Source of the DNA: Nymphaea colorata | Taxonomy: Eukaryota; Streptophyta; Magnoliopsida; Nymphaeales; Nymphaeaceae | Direction of reading: 5' to 3' | Assembly: GCF_008831285.2 (NCBI RefSeq) | Contig: NC_045138.2 | Span: 42,897,115-42,961,114, forward strand | Length of the DNA: 64,000 nucleotides | Part shown: piece after piece, positions 1 through 11,837 of the stretch | How the letters are laid out: each line of letters begins with the position of its first letter | How positions within the stretch are numbered: position 1 is the first letter of the stretch | Notes under the pieces: generated by a model | What the model was told of the DNA's origin: nothing | Databases searched by the model: none | The model's input: only the letters and a program-made list of their open reading frames with translations | Translations under genes and position numbers: made by a program

Positions 1-830
1 CTAAAAGACCAATGAAAACTATAGAATACTACACTCGAAGCGTAAACCTGAATAACCAAAATTTCATGAACAAAAATGCAAAACTAAGTTAGTATGCTGC
101 TGACTACTAAAACAAACTATGACAGACTAGAACAACATAAAATACAACAGAAAAATCAAAATAAACACACATGGATCTCCAAAACAGCTGCCAAATTTTA
201 AGAACTCACAACACTCTGCAGACCCTAAATTGGAAATCAAACTAAACTTTAATGGAATATAATAAAAACTCAACACCCCACAACTCCAATATCGAATAAT
301 CTTTGACAACACGTCCAAACAAACACCACAACAAGTTAATAACCAGCAACAGATGAGTAAAACATTAAGAACAGCAATCGGATTTTTCTGACAACTGGCA
401 ACACCTTAATAACCTATACACAGTGCTAAACCCTACTTTGACTTACACCAGATGAAATCAAGAAAGAATCAATTCAAAACTGTACCACATTCAACAAAAA
501 AATGATAAAACAGACCATATATTTGGACCAAAATGTGAAGATATAAAAAAATTAAGCTAGAATGTTACTGGTGCCCATCTAGAACTCTGCTATAACCCAA
601 TTAATAACATAACACTTGCTGAAACATGTTGCAATCAGACTCAAGAACCCAAAAACCATCAGAAGACTCCAAGGACTGGCCGGTTCCTTAACCATGCCGG
701 CAACACCTAATTTACAGTAAGCAACACAAAATCACAACCAAATTCAATGCAAACACACAAAAATAAATTAAACTCACCAAAACACAACTGTAAAATACTT
801 CAAAACCTGACCTTGAGATCTCCAAGGCAC

Positions 831-942
831 TCATATATCCACGACTATGGCCAAACAATCACTAGAAATAAGCAAATAACCAATGGTTAGCAAAAGCACC
901 AAAACCAGTCTCCATATGGGCCATTGTCTACTAGGCCTTAAA
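831..942 (-). CDS. Putative last exon of an unknown membrane-protein gene
   Basis: Read on the minus strand, a TTTCTAG acceptor at 950-943 is followed by an open stretch ending in TGA at 833-831. It encodes a hydrophobic helix (residues like RLVLVLLLTIGYLLIS) and a short tail. The phase matches the exon ending at 1083 exactly (TG + T forms a Cys codon). I do not recognise the protein. The support is splice-like borders, phase agreement and a membrane-like composition. It could still be chance, because acceptor-like TTTCTAG occurs several times nearby. Confidence 0.3.
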
Positions 943-1082
943 CTAGAAACAAAACCTAATAAAAATATAATATGTTACTGGAAACAAAAATCACGTTGGA
1001 AATAAGAAACAAATCAACAAACAGAACAAGAAGGAAATCCTAAATTAATGTTCTAAAATAACAGTGGAGCAAGAAGGCTTAC

Positions 1083-1350
1083 CAATTTGGACGCTTAACG
1101 AGTATAGATGCAAAAAGCGCAGACCATGGCTTCAGAAAAGTTTTTACACATTCTCCATGGCTCCCTATAGGTCCACAATGTCCACCAAGCTTTGAGGTGG
1201 ATTGGTGGTGAGAAAAGTGCAGAGAAGACCGAAGAGGAGGAAATGCAGCTGATAGTTGCAAGAAGGCTGGCTGAGCTTTGTGGATGCTTGACTTCTCAAG
1301 TACGAAGCATGCCCCTGTCATGCATAAAACTGCAAAACCAGTAACAATCC
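1083..1350 (-). CDS. Putative internal exon, unknown membrane protein
   Basis: This minus-strand open stretch starts after ATTCTTCAG (acceptor AG at 1352-1351), with a pyrimidine-rich run upstream as expected of a plant intron. It ends at a GTAAGC donor (1082-1077). It begins with a hydrophobic segment (GIVTGFAVLCMTGACFVL), followed by a polar, Ser/His-rich part and a basic end (VKRPN). Only this frame is open across the whole 268 nt, and both borders agree in phase with the neighbouring candidate exons. The family is not recognised. With the flanking exons it would give a protein of about 160 residues with two membrane segments. Confidence 0.32.
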
Positions 1351-1482
1351 CTGAAGAATAGAGACAAGTAGAATAAAATAAATATAATATAGAGATGTGA
1401 AGATGGAAGCAGTAGGGAAGGATAACATCTTGATCAGATATAACAAAAAGATTTTGCAGATGCAAGAAACACTAAGAGAAAC

Positions 1483-1584
1483 CTTTCTCCAACCATGGAC
1501 AAGGTTCTCCCTTGGAGGCCACATCCTTTTGAGTGAGAACCAGAAAGAAACCATTTTCAAATTTCATAAATACCTCAATTTTAC
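1483..1584 (-). CDS. Putative upstream exon of the same unknown gene
   Basis: This open minus-strand stretch lies between a TTCTAG acceptor (1590-1585) and an AAAG/GTTTCT donor (1482-1477). It reads ...MKFENGFFLVLTQKD..., ending in LEK, and its phase joins the next exon at 1350. The ATG at 1567-1565 could be the start, or there may be an earlier exon: a Glu/Lys-rich ATG stretch lies near 2072-1960. The intron between 1482 and 1351 is clearly T-rich on the minus strand. The function is unknown. Confidence 0.3.
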
Positions 1585-2803
1585 CTAGAATATGCCCCAA
1601 AATTGAAAATTGTCCAGAATTGTGTCTAGCACAGGATGTCCACACATTGAGTCAATTTCTAAATTCCAAAGCATAAAGATAGATGGATTTGAGTCTTGGA
1701 GTAGTTAAGATGGTCTTATTGGTCAAGATCCAATTATACCTAGCCCCGATCAAGCCTGCTCTCTTCTGAAATATGTACTTGCCTAGAATTTGCCGAAAAA
1801 GTGAAAATTGTCCATAATTGCGTCTCTAACATAGCTCTAACTTCATTTCAATTCAATTTTCACTCACATTCAAACCTTAACTTCTCGAGTCCTACAACCA
1901 CAAAAAACATGGGCTTCAAACCTAAAAACACAAATAAATGGCAAATCATCTATTGCCATACAAAGACCTCGAGTTGCCTGTTTGAAGCAAATCCATAAGT
2001 ACAACTTGCATTTTTCTCTCTATCTTCATGCTCTTCTTCTCCCTGCATCTTCTCTTCTTTCTGCTCCTTCATGCTGCTACTACATTGCTTTTTTGGAGAA
2101 AACTTCACTCATTCGGTTGAGAATGCAATATTATACATACAAGTATTAATTGTATATGTACGTAAAAGTATACATAGTTTTCAAGTGACAAGTCTAGAAC
2201 AACTGACAAGCTCTTGTTACACAGCAGATGAAATATAAGTAGAGTTTCGTATTGAAGAACATGTTGGCCCACACATGCACTCTTATTATATGAAGTAGCT
2301 GGCTTTCCTATGCAGTGGACAAGGAATGGACAGTTTCAGTTTTCAAATTTCATGTCCAACAATTGAGACCATAGTCACAAATATCAGCATTTTCATTTAG
2401 TTTCATAAGAATAGTGTTTTTTCAGCAAAACTGTGATATTTGCAAACGTTTTGCATTTATATCATGATTTCTCTAACAAGATAACATACTAATATAACCT
2501 CAATGCATGTAGTGTGTGGGTGCAGAAGAAAAGGTACTTTTCATGGATGTCCTCTGGACGGGATTATTCTTCAGTGTGTATTTCAACTTTGAAAATTCAT
2601 GCAAAGTATTAAGAGCATCAAACATTTGCTGGACTTTGAATTTATTTATGTGCATCGCAAATTTTCATAACATATCCTTCTGAAATTACCTGAAATTTCC
2701 CCCCCCCCCGCCTAGCAAGCCATAGATATGATATTCGAATGTGATCAGCATGGTTTATTAGTAGGCAAATTAAACTACAGTGTTATGTTTCATAAATATG
2801 GAT

Positions 2804-3157
2804 CTAGGAAACAAACCCTTGACATTGCATGAATTTTACAATCAAGGGCCTTCTTTTAAAGTAGTCTGAAAACATGCTCTCTACTAGTTTCACGAAGGCA
2901 TGCAGATTCAAACTACACAAGACCATCTTTAAGGTTGTAAAGTAGACGCATATAGTCACCATCCACACATAAGGTGCTGGATAAAAGTTCTGGAACACTT
3001 CCTTGATGTTAAACATAACTTTTGACCCAATAGCATTTGCAAAGTTGAAACTTGAAAGAAACAAAAAAACGACTGCTTCAACTTCCAAACTATTGGACAT
3101 GCTTATGACAATTTTTAAGTTCCACTCCACCAACAGTAGACAGCAAAAATGAAACAA
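2804..3157 (-). other. Unassigned open reading stretch
   Basis: A 117-residue minus-strand open frame with long hydrophobic parts. An AG acceptor-like site (TTTCTTTCAAG) sits inside it near 3047, so only the part after that, reading FNFANAIGSKVMFNIK..., might be exonic. I do not recognise it. It lies on the same strand as the SAM-domain gene upstream and the tentative exons downstream. It may be a fragment of a third gene, or chance in AT-rich DNA. Confidence 0.15.
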
Positions 3158-3846
3158 CTATGCTCACCTTTGCATAAATCAAAAGTAGTTAGAGTTGTTA
3201 AACCATAGCAGCAAAAATTTCAAGTTTCAATAATCATAAAGAAGCGATTAAATGTATCTAAATATGGCTTCAACTTGAATGTCTTGTCATCATGGACCAA
3301 ATGCTGCGTTCAAATCCTACACCATAATAATTGTGTAATCAAGGTGGAACCTAAGTCGGAGACTCTTTAACACTAATTGATCAGAAAACCTAAGACATTT
3401 CAGAAGTTATACAGGAAGTCTAGCACCCTTTGACCATTTTTTAAGCATGTTTTATCCACTTTTGTCCAATATCAATTAATCAACTTATTATGTCCTTCAC
3501 AAGGATAACATGTATCTTGGCTTTTAACATGTGTGCCACATCATACAAAAGAAAGCACAAAATGCAATCTTATAGAGACAGAAAAGTAGATGGTTCAACA
3601 AACTACTAAAATATGGCAAACAAAATTTTCATGCTACTTTAGGCATGCATATTTCCACAAGAATCATTCCATCTATAACAGCCAGACATCTGAACCTTCT
3701 GCTTGAAAGACAAAAACGGGAAACAGAAAGTACAGAAAAGACAACAGCTGTATCCTGAACTTCATGACCATATAGTTCTGTTTTCCTCTTTACATGGCCA
3801 GCTGGCAAAATGCAGGCCTACTGGTCTCATGCAGCCGGACTCTTGA
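3158..3846. other. Intergenic, probable 3' flank of the SAM-domain gene
   Basis: AT-rich sequence downstream of the SAM-domain stop codon. I see no coding frame or repeat. It presumably includes the 3' untranslated region of the minus-strand gene. Confidence 0.4.
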
Positions 3847-4047
3847 CTATGCTGAAAAACCTTCCTTTAGCAGTTCAATTGCTCTGAATATCTTTCGTCG
3901 AGGCCCAACAGCATTGATTCCCATTTCTTTAAGGTCATCAAACGTTAGAAGTGGTAATACTTCCTTGTCAACCTCATGAATTTTAAATATGTATGCAAAT
4001 TTACTGAACCCCATTTCTTCCAGCCACCGTGTAACACTATCCAAAAC
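3847..4047 (-). other. SAM domain within the plant gene
   Basis: About 66 residues at the C terminus with the five-helix pattern of SAM domains: a Trp-Leu start (VTRWLEEMG), an aromatic middle (FAYIF), an acidic interface segment (HEVDKEVLPLL), the DLKEMGI turn, and a closing long helix (RRKIFRAIELLKEG). No key position looks damaged, so the domain itself appears under constraint even though the upstream frame is disturbed. Confidence 0.9.
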
Positions 4048-4962
4048 AAAGCCACTAATTCTTGAAGTGAAAGGCATGATCTTTTCAACAGACCCAGTTC
4101 TCTGTTCCCACAAGCTCCCACCCGCATTATTTTTCAGCCTAGTCGTCCCATCATATGGCAGTCCCATACAGTTTGCAACATGAGGTATTTCATCGTCATT
4201 GTCCTTACAATTGTCGTTGTTGTAATCTGCTACATCCATTTGTGCTTGTCCATCAGACAGAGGATCAATCCACTCGTCTTCAATTTGAGGGCTCAGTGAT
4301 TGATCGAAGTTGACAACAACAGAATCGGGAGACAGATCCTTGGGAGCGCTAGTCAGATCATTTGCATATTGGGGGCTTGATGAAGTTTCAAAATCAGAAC
4401 CTTTAAGTTGGTCATATCCATTACAAGTATTGGCCGCAGAATGGACTTCGAAACCAGCTTTTCCCTGACATTTTCCAGTTTCACTAGTAGTATTAACATT
4501 AATCAGCACACTATTCCAAACCCGGTCACCAAACCCACCTCCGTATCCTCCACGACGGATATTAGCATGCCTAACCTTCTTCACACTTGGCCCCAGTCCG
4601 AAACTCCGCCTCCGCTCACCTTGACTTGCATGATTGCATCCTTAGCTGCTGCAGTTCCTTTGTCAAAACCATTCCTTCGTTGTTCCACAATTGCAGCATC
4701 AACCTCAGCGTCTCCGCACGCACATTAAGCTTCTCCGATTCAAAGAAGATAGGTTTCGCGATTTAGCAACTTCTCTTGAGAAACCAAACGGCGGGTGCCT
4801 CACCAGGTCCTTCAAGGTCCCGGGCTTGGCCTTCAGTCTTTTCTCCTCCCAATTCTCAATAGGCCTTTGAGATGTGCCACACAACACAGCAGCAGAGACA
4901 TCTCCGATTTCGCCTAACCGAACGTTCGGCCGATGCTGACGCTTCTGGTTCATCCCGTCCAT
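3847..4962 (-). CDS. SAM (sterile alpha motif) domain protein gene, frame apparently broken twice
   Basis: The first part (4962-4705) begins MDGMNQKRQHRPNVRLGEIG, the RQRRPSVRLGEIGD-type opening of a family of plant SAM-domain proteins of unclear role. An in-frame TAA just upstream (4980-4978) supports this ATG. The last part (4584-3847) is acidic and polar, then ends in a SAM domain over roughly its last 66 residues (WLEEMGFSKFAYIF, HEVDKEVLPLLTF, DLKEMGINAVG, RRKIFRAIELL). SAM domains mediate protein-protein or RNA binding. Between them (about 4710-4590) the original frame hits TGA at 4707-4705, while a neighbouring frame reads EVDAAIVEQRRNGFDKG on to about 4590, where a one-base shift returns to the SAM frame. 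So there are either two compensating indels, or a small intron (for example 4730-4587), or sequence errors. It is the only clearly recognisable host gene in the window. Confidence 0.8.
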
Positions 4963-6390
4963 CAGGAAAATATATCCTTACAGATTCCAGATTTCGTCCT
5001 TCAGGAATTGATCGTCATCCTCAAACCAAGTGTCTTTTATCCATGAAATCTGTGAAAGAAGCATCCAACAAAGAATTCATTGTTTCCCACTTATTTTCGA
5101 CCTTGAACCACGGTAGAACATGAAAATGAAAGGCATTCCTTCACGCAAGTGGTTTAATTTCGAAAAAAGAAAACCTGAATTTCCAAGAAGAAAAAGAAAC
5201 ACATGTGACATGTCCAATTATTGTTCGCAAAAAGAGCATACGAAAGGGAAAACCTATTGCAGGAGGTATAAGGAAAAGGTTTACCTCAAACAGATAAGCT
5301 TCTAACCTAACGGGCATTCTTGTTCTTTCGCAAGCCTTCTATCATTTTAGTGCAAACAGGGGACCATTTAGTTTCATCCCACTGAAAATATTCTTTCAGG
5401 ATAAAGAAACAGATGCAGACTTCGAGGCAATGCTACTCAGTAACAGAAGCACGTTATCGATCGACCGTCTTACCCTCAGCACACTAATCCCTCTTCCAGG
5501 TTCACTCACGAACGAGCGAGAAAAAACCATCTCTTCCCCCTTTTCTAATTTATCATTTTCAAGATACTTGTGACGGCATTTACCGTCCGGTCCAAATCGT
5601 TTCGTGAAGACTCTGGAAACATGAGAAATCGGAATCGTTCCTGAATCAAACTAATTAAAAATAGTTAAAAACTGTAAATACTTTGGACGATGATTATAAT
5701 AATAATAATAATTATCTACAACAATCAAAATAAACACTTAACAATAATAGTGCCTTAATGACAATGTCTTAATAAACGAATACAAAATATTATGAATATT
5801 ATTCTCCTAAATTCTTGATTAAAATTTTTACTCTCTTCTAGTAAGATTTTTATTTTTGTTTTGCCATGGCATGGAAACGTGTTTAGTTGGAGAGCACCCC
5901 TTATGAAGGATGCGGTTTTTGCACATTGGCCACAGGAACGTTGGTAACATAATGGCCTGCTCTAATTCCATAAACACTCATTGGAAAGTGTAACAGAAAC
6001 TGAACTTAAAGATAGAAACAACTGATTTAGCTTGAGTCAGGAGACTTTTGTCCGGTTTAAAACCAAAAAAAAAAAAAATCAACGCCGACTTTTTAATGCT
6101 TTTGAGTAGATTCATGCGTTGATTAAAAAAGGAGTTATTCAATTCCAATATACGGATTGATCAGGCCGGTTAAACCCGACGACACTAGTTATTAGTTAAG
6201 TTGTTATGCTTTGGAATTTCATTAAAACTGGTGCATTTTTTCTCTCCATTGGCCGGCTTCAATAATATAATTTACTTTCATTACAATCATAATTAGTTTT
6301 ACTCAAAGTGTTTAGCATAAATTAAGAAACGATGGTAAAAGATGCCTATTTAATAGTTGTGAGTGAATCTGTTTAGGAAAAAAAAATGAA
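4963..6390. other. Promoter-side flank of the SAM gene and intergenic DNA
   Basis: Upstream of the SAM-gene start on the minus strand. I see no convincing gene. An (AAT)n tract lies at about 5696-5715 and short poly-A near 6065-6079. Promoter elements cannot be fixed from sequence alone. Confidence 0.4.
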
Positions 6391-7298
6391 AACTATGAAT
6401 TGGTTGGAGATAAGTTGTAACTTGTCCACCAATATGGAATTTCATGGGGTACGTTGTGGTTGTCTTCAAGTGCTACAAGCAGGTCCAGTAACCCTGCTAA
6501 GTTAGGGCCACCCTGCCCATTAAAGCCCGAGCCACGTCCGGCCAAACCATTGAAAATGGACAAAAGTCCACCGTCCACGCCGTTCCAATTTTATCGGACG
6601 TCTCGAGCTGGTGGAGCGAACCCACCCACCTTTACCGGTGAATGTATGCTTCGCTTAATTTTGTAGTTGTGGCACCTGGTCTGGTTGGGCTTGTGGCGGA
6701 TCTGGTGTTTTCCGCTTTCCATCATAAGCGAGCAAACAAGGCTTGGTTTAAAAGCTTCGTTCCTGTTTTCGTTGCCAACTTTCCATACTCACGAACTTTT
6801 CAAACCCTTACAGGTTCATATTCTCATTTGTATCTAATAAGTCTGGCCCTAATTAAGTTGCTGCGTATATTCGCCTCGGTATCGAGTCTAAGTGGAAGAG
6901 CCAACTAAGATGGTAAACCTGATAGGCCTTCAGTGTTCCTAATCCGAATATAGTCCTAAACGTTCTATAGGGGATTAATGGAGACTAACTATGGATCAAC
7001 CAATCCCACCGGTGCCGAGAGAGGTCGTTAAGAAACTGCAGCAAGGTCGGCCAGCAAGGGTTGCCGAAATGTCGTTAGAGTGCATATTACAAATTGAGAG
7101 GAAGAGTACATATCTGGAAGCAAGAGGAATCTTGGAGAGAACATGTATTACTTCAATAAGTGTGGGTTGGAAGAGAACTTCCAAAGCGTCGCCAGATCTC
7201 GGTGATCAGGACCTGCGCGACCATGGAGTAGCATGGCAAGGTGATAAAGAGGCTTTTGGGGCAAGCGCAAATTAACTTGTATTACGCTCCCCCCCCCC
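6391..7298. other. Unassigned, more GC-balanced block ending in C/A homopolymers
   Basis: The composition is visibly richer in G and C than its flanks. Open stretches on both strands (for example 6991-7275 plus, 6642-6908 plus) match nothing I know. It is followed directly by a run of C (about 7288-7300) and a run of A (about 7301-7324). The poly-A end could suggest a retroposed sequence, but no SINE or LINE features are recognised. Confidence 0.25.
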
Positions 7299-7324
7299 CA
7301 CAAAAAAAAAAAAAAAAAAAAAAG
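7288..7324. repeat. Homopolymer tract C(n)A(n)
   Basis: A run of about a dozen C leads into more than 20 A with one interruption. This is a simple low-complexity sequence, prone to length error. Confidence 0.9.
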
Positions 7325-8565
7325 GAAAGAAATTCTACACAAATGCTTAAGCACAGATAAAACACACTAATTATGTGGTTTTAGATACGACTTCAGAAAT
7401 AAGATATCCACGTTGCAATATGAACTGAAACCACAAGCCAAATAATAAATTTAACCAACCAAAGTATTGAATGTCAGATCCAGCTCAGGGAATAGATGCT
7501 AACAAGAGAAATATTCATAGGAATTTAACTTTTATTGCTAACTTAAACAAGGTTCGAACAAGTACGACTGATAAAACAACAGTTTGACACACAAAAACTC
7601 AAATGCCTAACCACGCTTCAGGGAACAGCAACTCGAATATAAACACAAGGGATGATTAATATTGGGCCAAAATGGAATCCTGATATTAAAATCAACAATG
7701 CAAAGACAAAAGTTAGAAACTGAAAACCAAATCTTAAAAATGAGAGGCTTCAGCTTAACACACCTCAACTCGAACTGAATGAACCCCAAATGACATGAGA
7801 ATTTACCACAACATAGACAGGACACCAAAATATGAACGACAACAATAGGAGCACAATACTAGAACAAAAGAAACCAACAAATCCCAGCAAGACCGATAAG
7901 GGTTCAAGGATGTTTACTAATAGCTTAGAGATCCTTAAAAATATTAATATGTGAAGTATGACTTGAAAGGACACCTACATGGACAACCTATCACATAGTG
8001 GGTCATGCCTTGATGGGTCTAGGACACAAAAGCAATTGGGAAAAATGCAGGAAATTGAATAAAATGCAAACTCTATGAAAAGGCAATGCCTTGCTCTATA
8101 TGGACAATATGACTTGAGTTGAGCAAAACTCTCATTTTGACTAGACAAAAGTGTTAGAACTGAATGTTTCCAAATACAACATATGTTCATGTTGAATCAT
8201 TGAATTACAATACAAGTCGCCACGGAATCATACTTAAAACCATCTCGATGCAAACAAGCTAGAATCTGGCTTACTTAGTATGTGGTTTTTCTCTAATGAA
8301 AAAAAAGGACCCTGAAAAATTCTTTTTTCTCTACATATGATCTAGGGGACTACTATCTTTTATATTAAGACTAATTTCACATTCAGCCAATAATAAAATC
8401 TAAAATTAAATATAGGTATGTACAAATGTAAAAATTATCATACACCATATGAAACAACAAAATCTCAAACTTAACAAATCACTTGATGGATATTTCCCCT
8501 AAGATAACACATAATGTGTGAAATGACTATAACATATACAAGCCCACATATTAATGAATCTAACA
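7325..8565. other. AT-rich DNA, right part probably the 3' LTR of the minus-strand copia
   Basis: No coding potential is seen. The right end, GAATCTAACA at 8556-8565, is on the minus strand TGTTAGATTC, a standard LTR start placed directly after a polypurine tract. The LTR therefore runs leftward from 8565. Its other end could not be located because no second LTR copy was found. Confidence 0.45.
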
Positions 8566-8577
8566 ATCTCCCACTTT
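8566..8577 (-). other. Polypurine tract of a Ty1/copia element
   Basis: The minus strand reads AAAGTGGGAGAT, immediately followed by TGTTAGATTC. The string GTGGGAGATTGTT is the classic PPT/LTR junction of many plant copia elements, and it primes plus-strand DNA synthesis. It fixes the 3' end of the internal region that starts near 12.5 kb. Confidence 0.8.
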
Positions 8578-8947
8578 AGGCAAATATGTTATTATGCAAT
8601 CTTACATTATAAGAAAACTGTATGAGCTCTAATTGCTACCTTATTATATGTCATTTCTACAAAATCTTGCCCACGATCATATTAACATAGAACCAAAGTG
8701 GTTTCACTACATTTAGAATAGCTAGACCCATCAATCATGTATAGATGTGTAACTTGAGAATTATATGCATTGTGATCATAACATGTCTATTCTCAACTGG
8801 TCATGTTATAATTCCTTATGGAGATCAAAGATGCACATAAATATAAAGTGAAGCCAAAGAACTTTAAACTTTATTCTACAGAAACTGTAATGTATTTATT
8901 ACATAAGAGCATTCAAAGATACAATCTCCCTCCAAACCATCATATCA

Positions 8948-9692
8948 TCAAGTGACAAAAAAAACCATGTGAACAACATGGTAGTGAAATACCTTGGGTG
9001 CTAAATCATTAGTGAGCGGATTCACAATCATGAAGCTTGTTCCAATATGCTCTAAAGACACATGACCATTTTGTGTCTTTTCTTTAATAGCTAGAAACTT
9101 GATATTGATGTGCTTTGACTTTTTCAAACTATTATTAAAATATTGTACTACTAAATTATTGTCACAAAATATCTTTAGTGGTCGTTCAACACCGTTTAAA
9201 ATTTGCAGCCCCATCATGTATGCCTCATAAAATGCTAGAATTATGCATTCGTGGTGGAAGTAGCTACTAATGTCAGCTTAACACTTTTCCATGATATATC
9301 TCCTTCAAACCAACAGATATACATAGCACAAAATAGATCTACAAATGCCTTTGATTTAGCAAAGTTAAATTTGAATACCCAATGAACCCTAATGATCTGA
9401 CTTCCTACATGTGAGTATGAATTTATTTGTTCTTTTGCAATTAATATATTACTTTTTTTTCTGCTCTCCAATGACCCATGACAACATTATGTAGATATTT
9501 GCCCAACATCCCATTCATACAATATCTGGATAAGTATAAACCTGACCATGCATTAGATGCGTATGGAACCTTTTCCATCTCTTTATATTCAATTTCATTA
9601 TTGAGGCACTGACTAAGACTGCATATGTCTTCTTTAGCAATCAGGGTATCTTGTGGCTTACAAGCTTTCATAACATATCTTTGAAGTGCCAT
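8948..9692 (-). pseudogene. Copia RT end and RNase H, degenerate
   Basis: Three overlapping frames give, in order, YASNAWSGLYL (for YASxVGSLMY), MGHWRAEKKVIY, SRKKSN (for SRKSTSGY), ISWKSVKLTLVATST and KIFCDNNLVVQYFNNS, with SKHINIKFLAIKEK near the end. This is the standard copia RNase H chain with the family's typical C terminus. At least two frameshifts and one in-frame stop are present. Confidence 0.9.
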
Positions 9693-9759
9693 ATCAAAGT
9701 AGGTCTTTTATGACAATCTAATCTAAGTTTTTTTTTTTGTTGCACTATATACATCATTT

Positions 9760-10080
9760 CATCAATGTTGTCATTGAGAACGTTCTTTTACCATCCATCT
9801 AATGTAGCTTTAGATCAAAATAATAAATTAGTATCATAATAATCTTAAAAGTGTCCTTCGCTGAAACGAGAGAGAAAGTCTCTATATAAGTAATGTATTC
9901 ATGAGTAAAGCTATTTGCCACAAGACCTGATTTATACATTTTGATGTTGCTTAATGAAAACTTCTTGATTTTAAATATGCATTTGCAACTAATCAGCTTC
10001 ATACCTTCAGGTAATGAGAAAATGTATCACACATCATTATCTATCATTGACTTAGTTTTCTCATTCATTATATCTATCTA
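9760..10080 (-). pseudogene. Copia reverse transcriptase, N-terminal part
   Basis: Minus-strand frames read CKCIFKIKKFSLSNIKMYKS (for CKWIFKxKxDxxGNIxRYKA), then ETFSLVSAKDTFKIIM and a DGKRTFLND-like piece (for DVKTAFLNG), ending in DEMMYIVQ. The next recognisable sequence is already the post-RT segment KACKPQDTLIAKEDICS, so the YVDD catalytic box and its surroundings are deleted around 9700-9760. Confidence 0.85.
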
Positions 10081-10499
10081 CATATGAGATTTGGAAGTTT
10101 GTATTCCTTGTTGGAAGTTGATAAGATCATCTTTTATTAAGCCAATATTAGCCTCACGTTCCTAAAGATAGACAACACAAACATCTATAATTGCTCTCCT
10201 CCTTTTTCTAGTAAATCTCCTTAGTGGCACCTTTACTTGATTTTGTTGAGGTTGTTGAGTTTGTTCCAGTTGTTTGAACATGAAAATCTTCATTATTACC
10301 TACATCTGAATTTGTTGATGGGAAGATACTAAGAATAAAAATTTGACTACTGCCTACAACATCTACATGATGAGACTCTGGTTCTTCTTTCAAGACAATA
10401 TTTCTAACCTTATCACGTTTCCAAACTCAATATGCTCAAAGAAATGAGCATTTCTATTTTCAAAAAATCGCTTATTAGTTAGGTCACAAAATTTTATAA

Positions 10500-11100
10500 C
10501 CCTCGAACTTCTCAGAGTACCCAACAACATAACAACTATCCTATAATCTAGTTTTTTTTTTATTCAACCTATGTGGTTTGCATCAGTTGGACATCTCCAA
10601 ATATGAAAGTGTTTTAGACTAGGTTTCTTGTCCATCCACAATTCATATGGTGTTTTGGGTACTTCTTTAGTTGGTATTTTGTTTTAAATATAAGTTGTAG
10701 TCCCTAATGCTTCTTCCTAGAGGGACTCAGACAAGGTAAAGTAATTAATCATACTCTTTAACATATCTATAAAAGTAATGTTTCATCTCCCAGCTACACC
10801 ATTCATTCTGGGAGTACCCAACATTAAGGAACTATACCATATACTTTTGACAATTTAGCAAGCAACCTTGGACGTTTTTCATATAATGCATTAAATCGAA
10901 CATAATACTCACCACCATGGTCAGATCTAACAGCCTTAATTCTCTAACCTAGTTGGTTTTCAATTTTGTACTTAAACTATTTGAACATGTCTAAGGATTG
11001 AGACTTTTCATGAATTAGGTGTAAGCAACCTTAATGAGAATAATTATTCATGAATGCGATAATATATTGTTAACTATTTTAACAAACTATTGGGAATGAA
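10500..11100 (-). pseudogene. Copia integrase, degenerate
   Basis: Minus-strand fragments match copia integrase and the segment after it: TPRMNGVAGR (for TPxQNGVAERRNRT), a MINYFTLSESL-like part, EVPKTPYELWMDKKPSLKHF, then VGYSEKFEGYKILCPN. Several stops (TAG, TGA, TAA) interrupt it. Integrase joins the cDNA to host DNA; this copy cannot. Confidence 0.8.
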
Positions 11101-11795
11101 CCACAAGTATAAGTATTAATAAGTTCTAAGACATATGAAGCTTGATTGACACCCATTTTCTTAATTATTCATTTTTCCTTTATGCACTCAATGCAAACAT
11201 GAAAGCGCAAAATCAAGAGAATCAAGAATTCCATTTGATATAATACTTTTAATCTCTTTTCAGATATATGACCTACGTGTTTATGCTATATAACATAGTA
11301 GAATTCTGATTGGCTAATTTTCAGTTAGTATCATAAGTCTTAACAGGCAAGGTTTCATAATATGAAATGACTATATCAAACAAATACATATTTCTGCTAC
11401 CAGATAAATAATTAGTGCCAATCAAATTGGAATTTAGAAACAACTTAAATTTATTATCTCCAATTAAACAATGATAACCAAATTTGTCCAATAAGAAAAA
11501 TAGAAACTAAGTTCTATTTAAAAGACATAAGTTTCTTAATAATACAAATAATATATAGTCCTCAATAATTACCACAAATCTGCCATAGCTTTAACATCCA
11601 CTCTTTTGCCATTACCCACATAGATGAATCTTTCAGCATTGTTTGGTGGTCGGCAATTTAGACAACCTTACGTTATGTGAGTAGTAGCATTTGAATCTAT
11701 CTACAAAGTGTGATGGGGTACTGAATTTAAATTAACTTCAAAACAAATCAAAGTAAGAATTACACATTTTTCTCATGCTATGCATGATATTTGGT

Positions 11796-11837
11796 ACAGT
11801 CCTTCTTTATATAATCTTCACCCTTATAGAAGAAGCA
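11796..11837 (-). pseudogene. Copia gag zinc knuckle, two ligands lost
   Basis: The minus strand encodes CFFYKGEDYIKKDC, followed by TKYHA. The intact motif would be C-x2-C-x4-H-x4-C. Here the second Cys and the His are both Tyr, so the knuckle could not bind zinc. This knuckle packages RNA in the virus-like particle. The flanking gag (to about 12550) retains copia UBN2-like wording such as the LVTTVKWR region. Confidence 0.75.

Noticed and set aside
4570-4735. Calling the SAM-domain gene a dead pseudogene
   Set aside because: The frame is restored and the SAM domain shows no damaged key position. Sequence error or a small intron remains possible, so it is kept as a gene with a noted break.
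6991-7275. 94-residue plus-strand open frame as a gene
   Set aside because: No recognisable family, domain or splice context, and a homopolymer tract follows directly. Support is insufficient.
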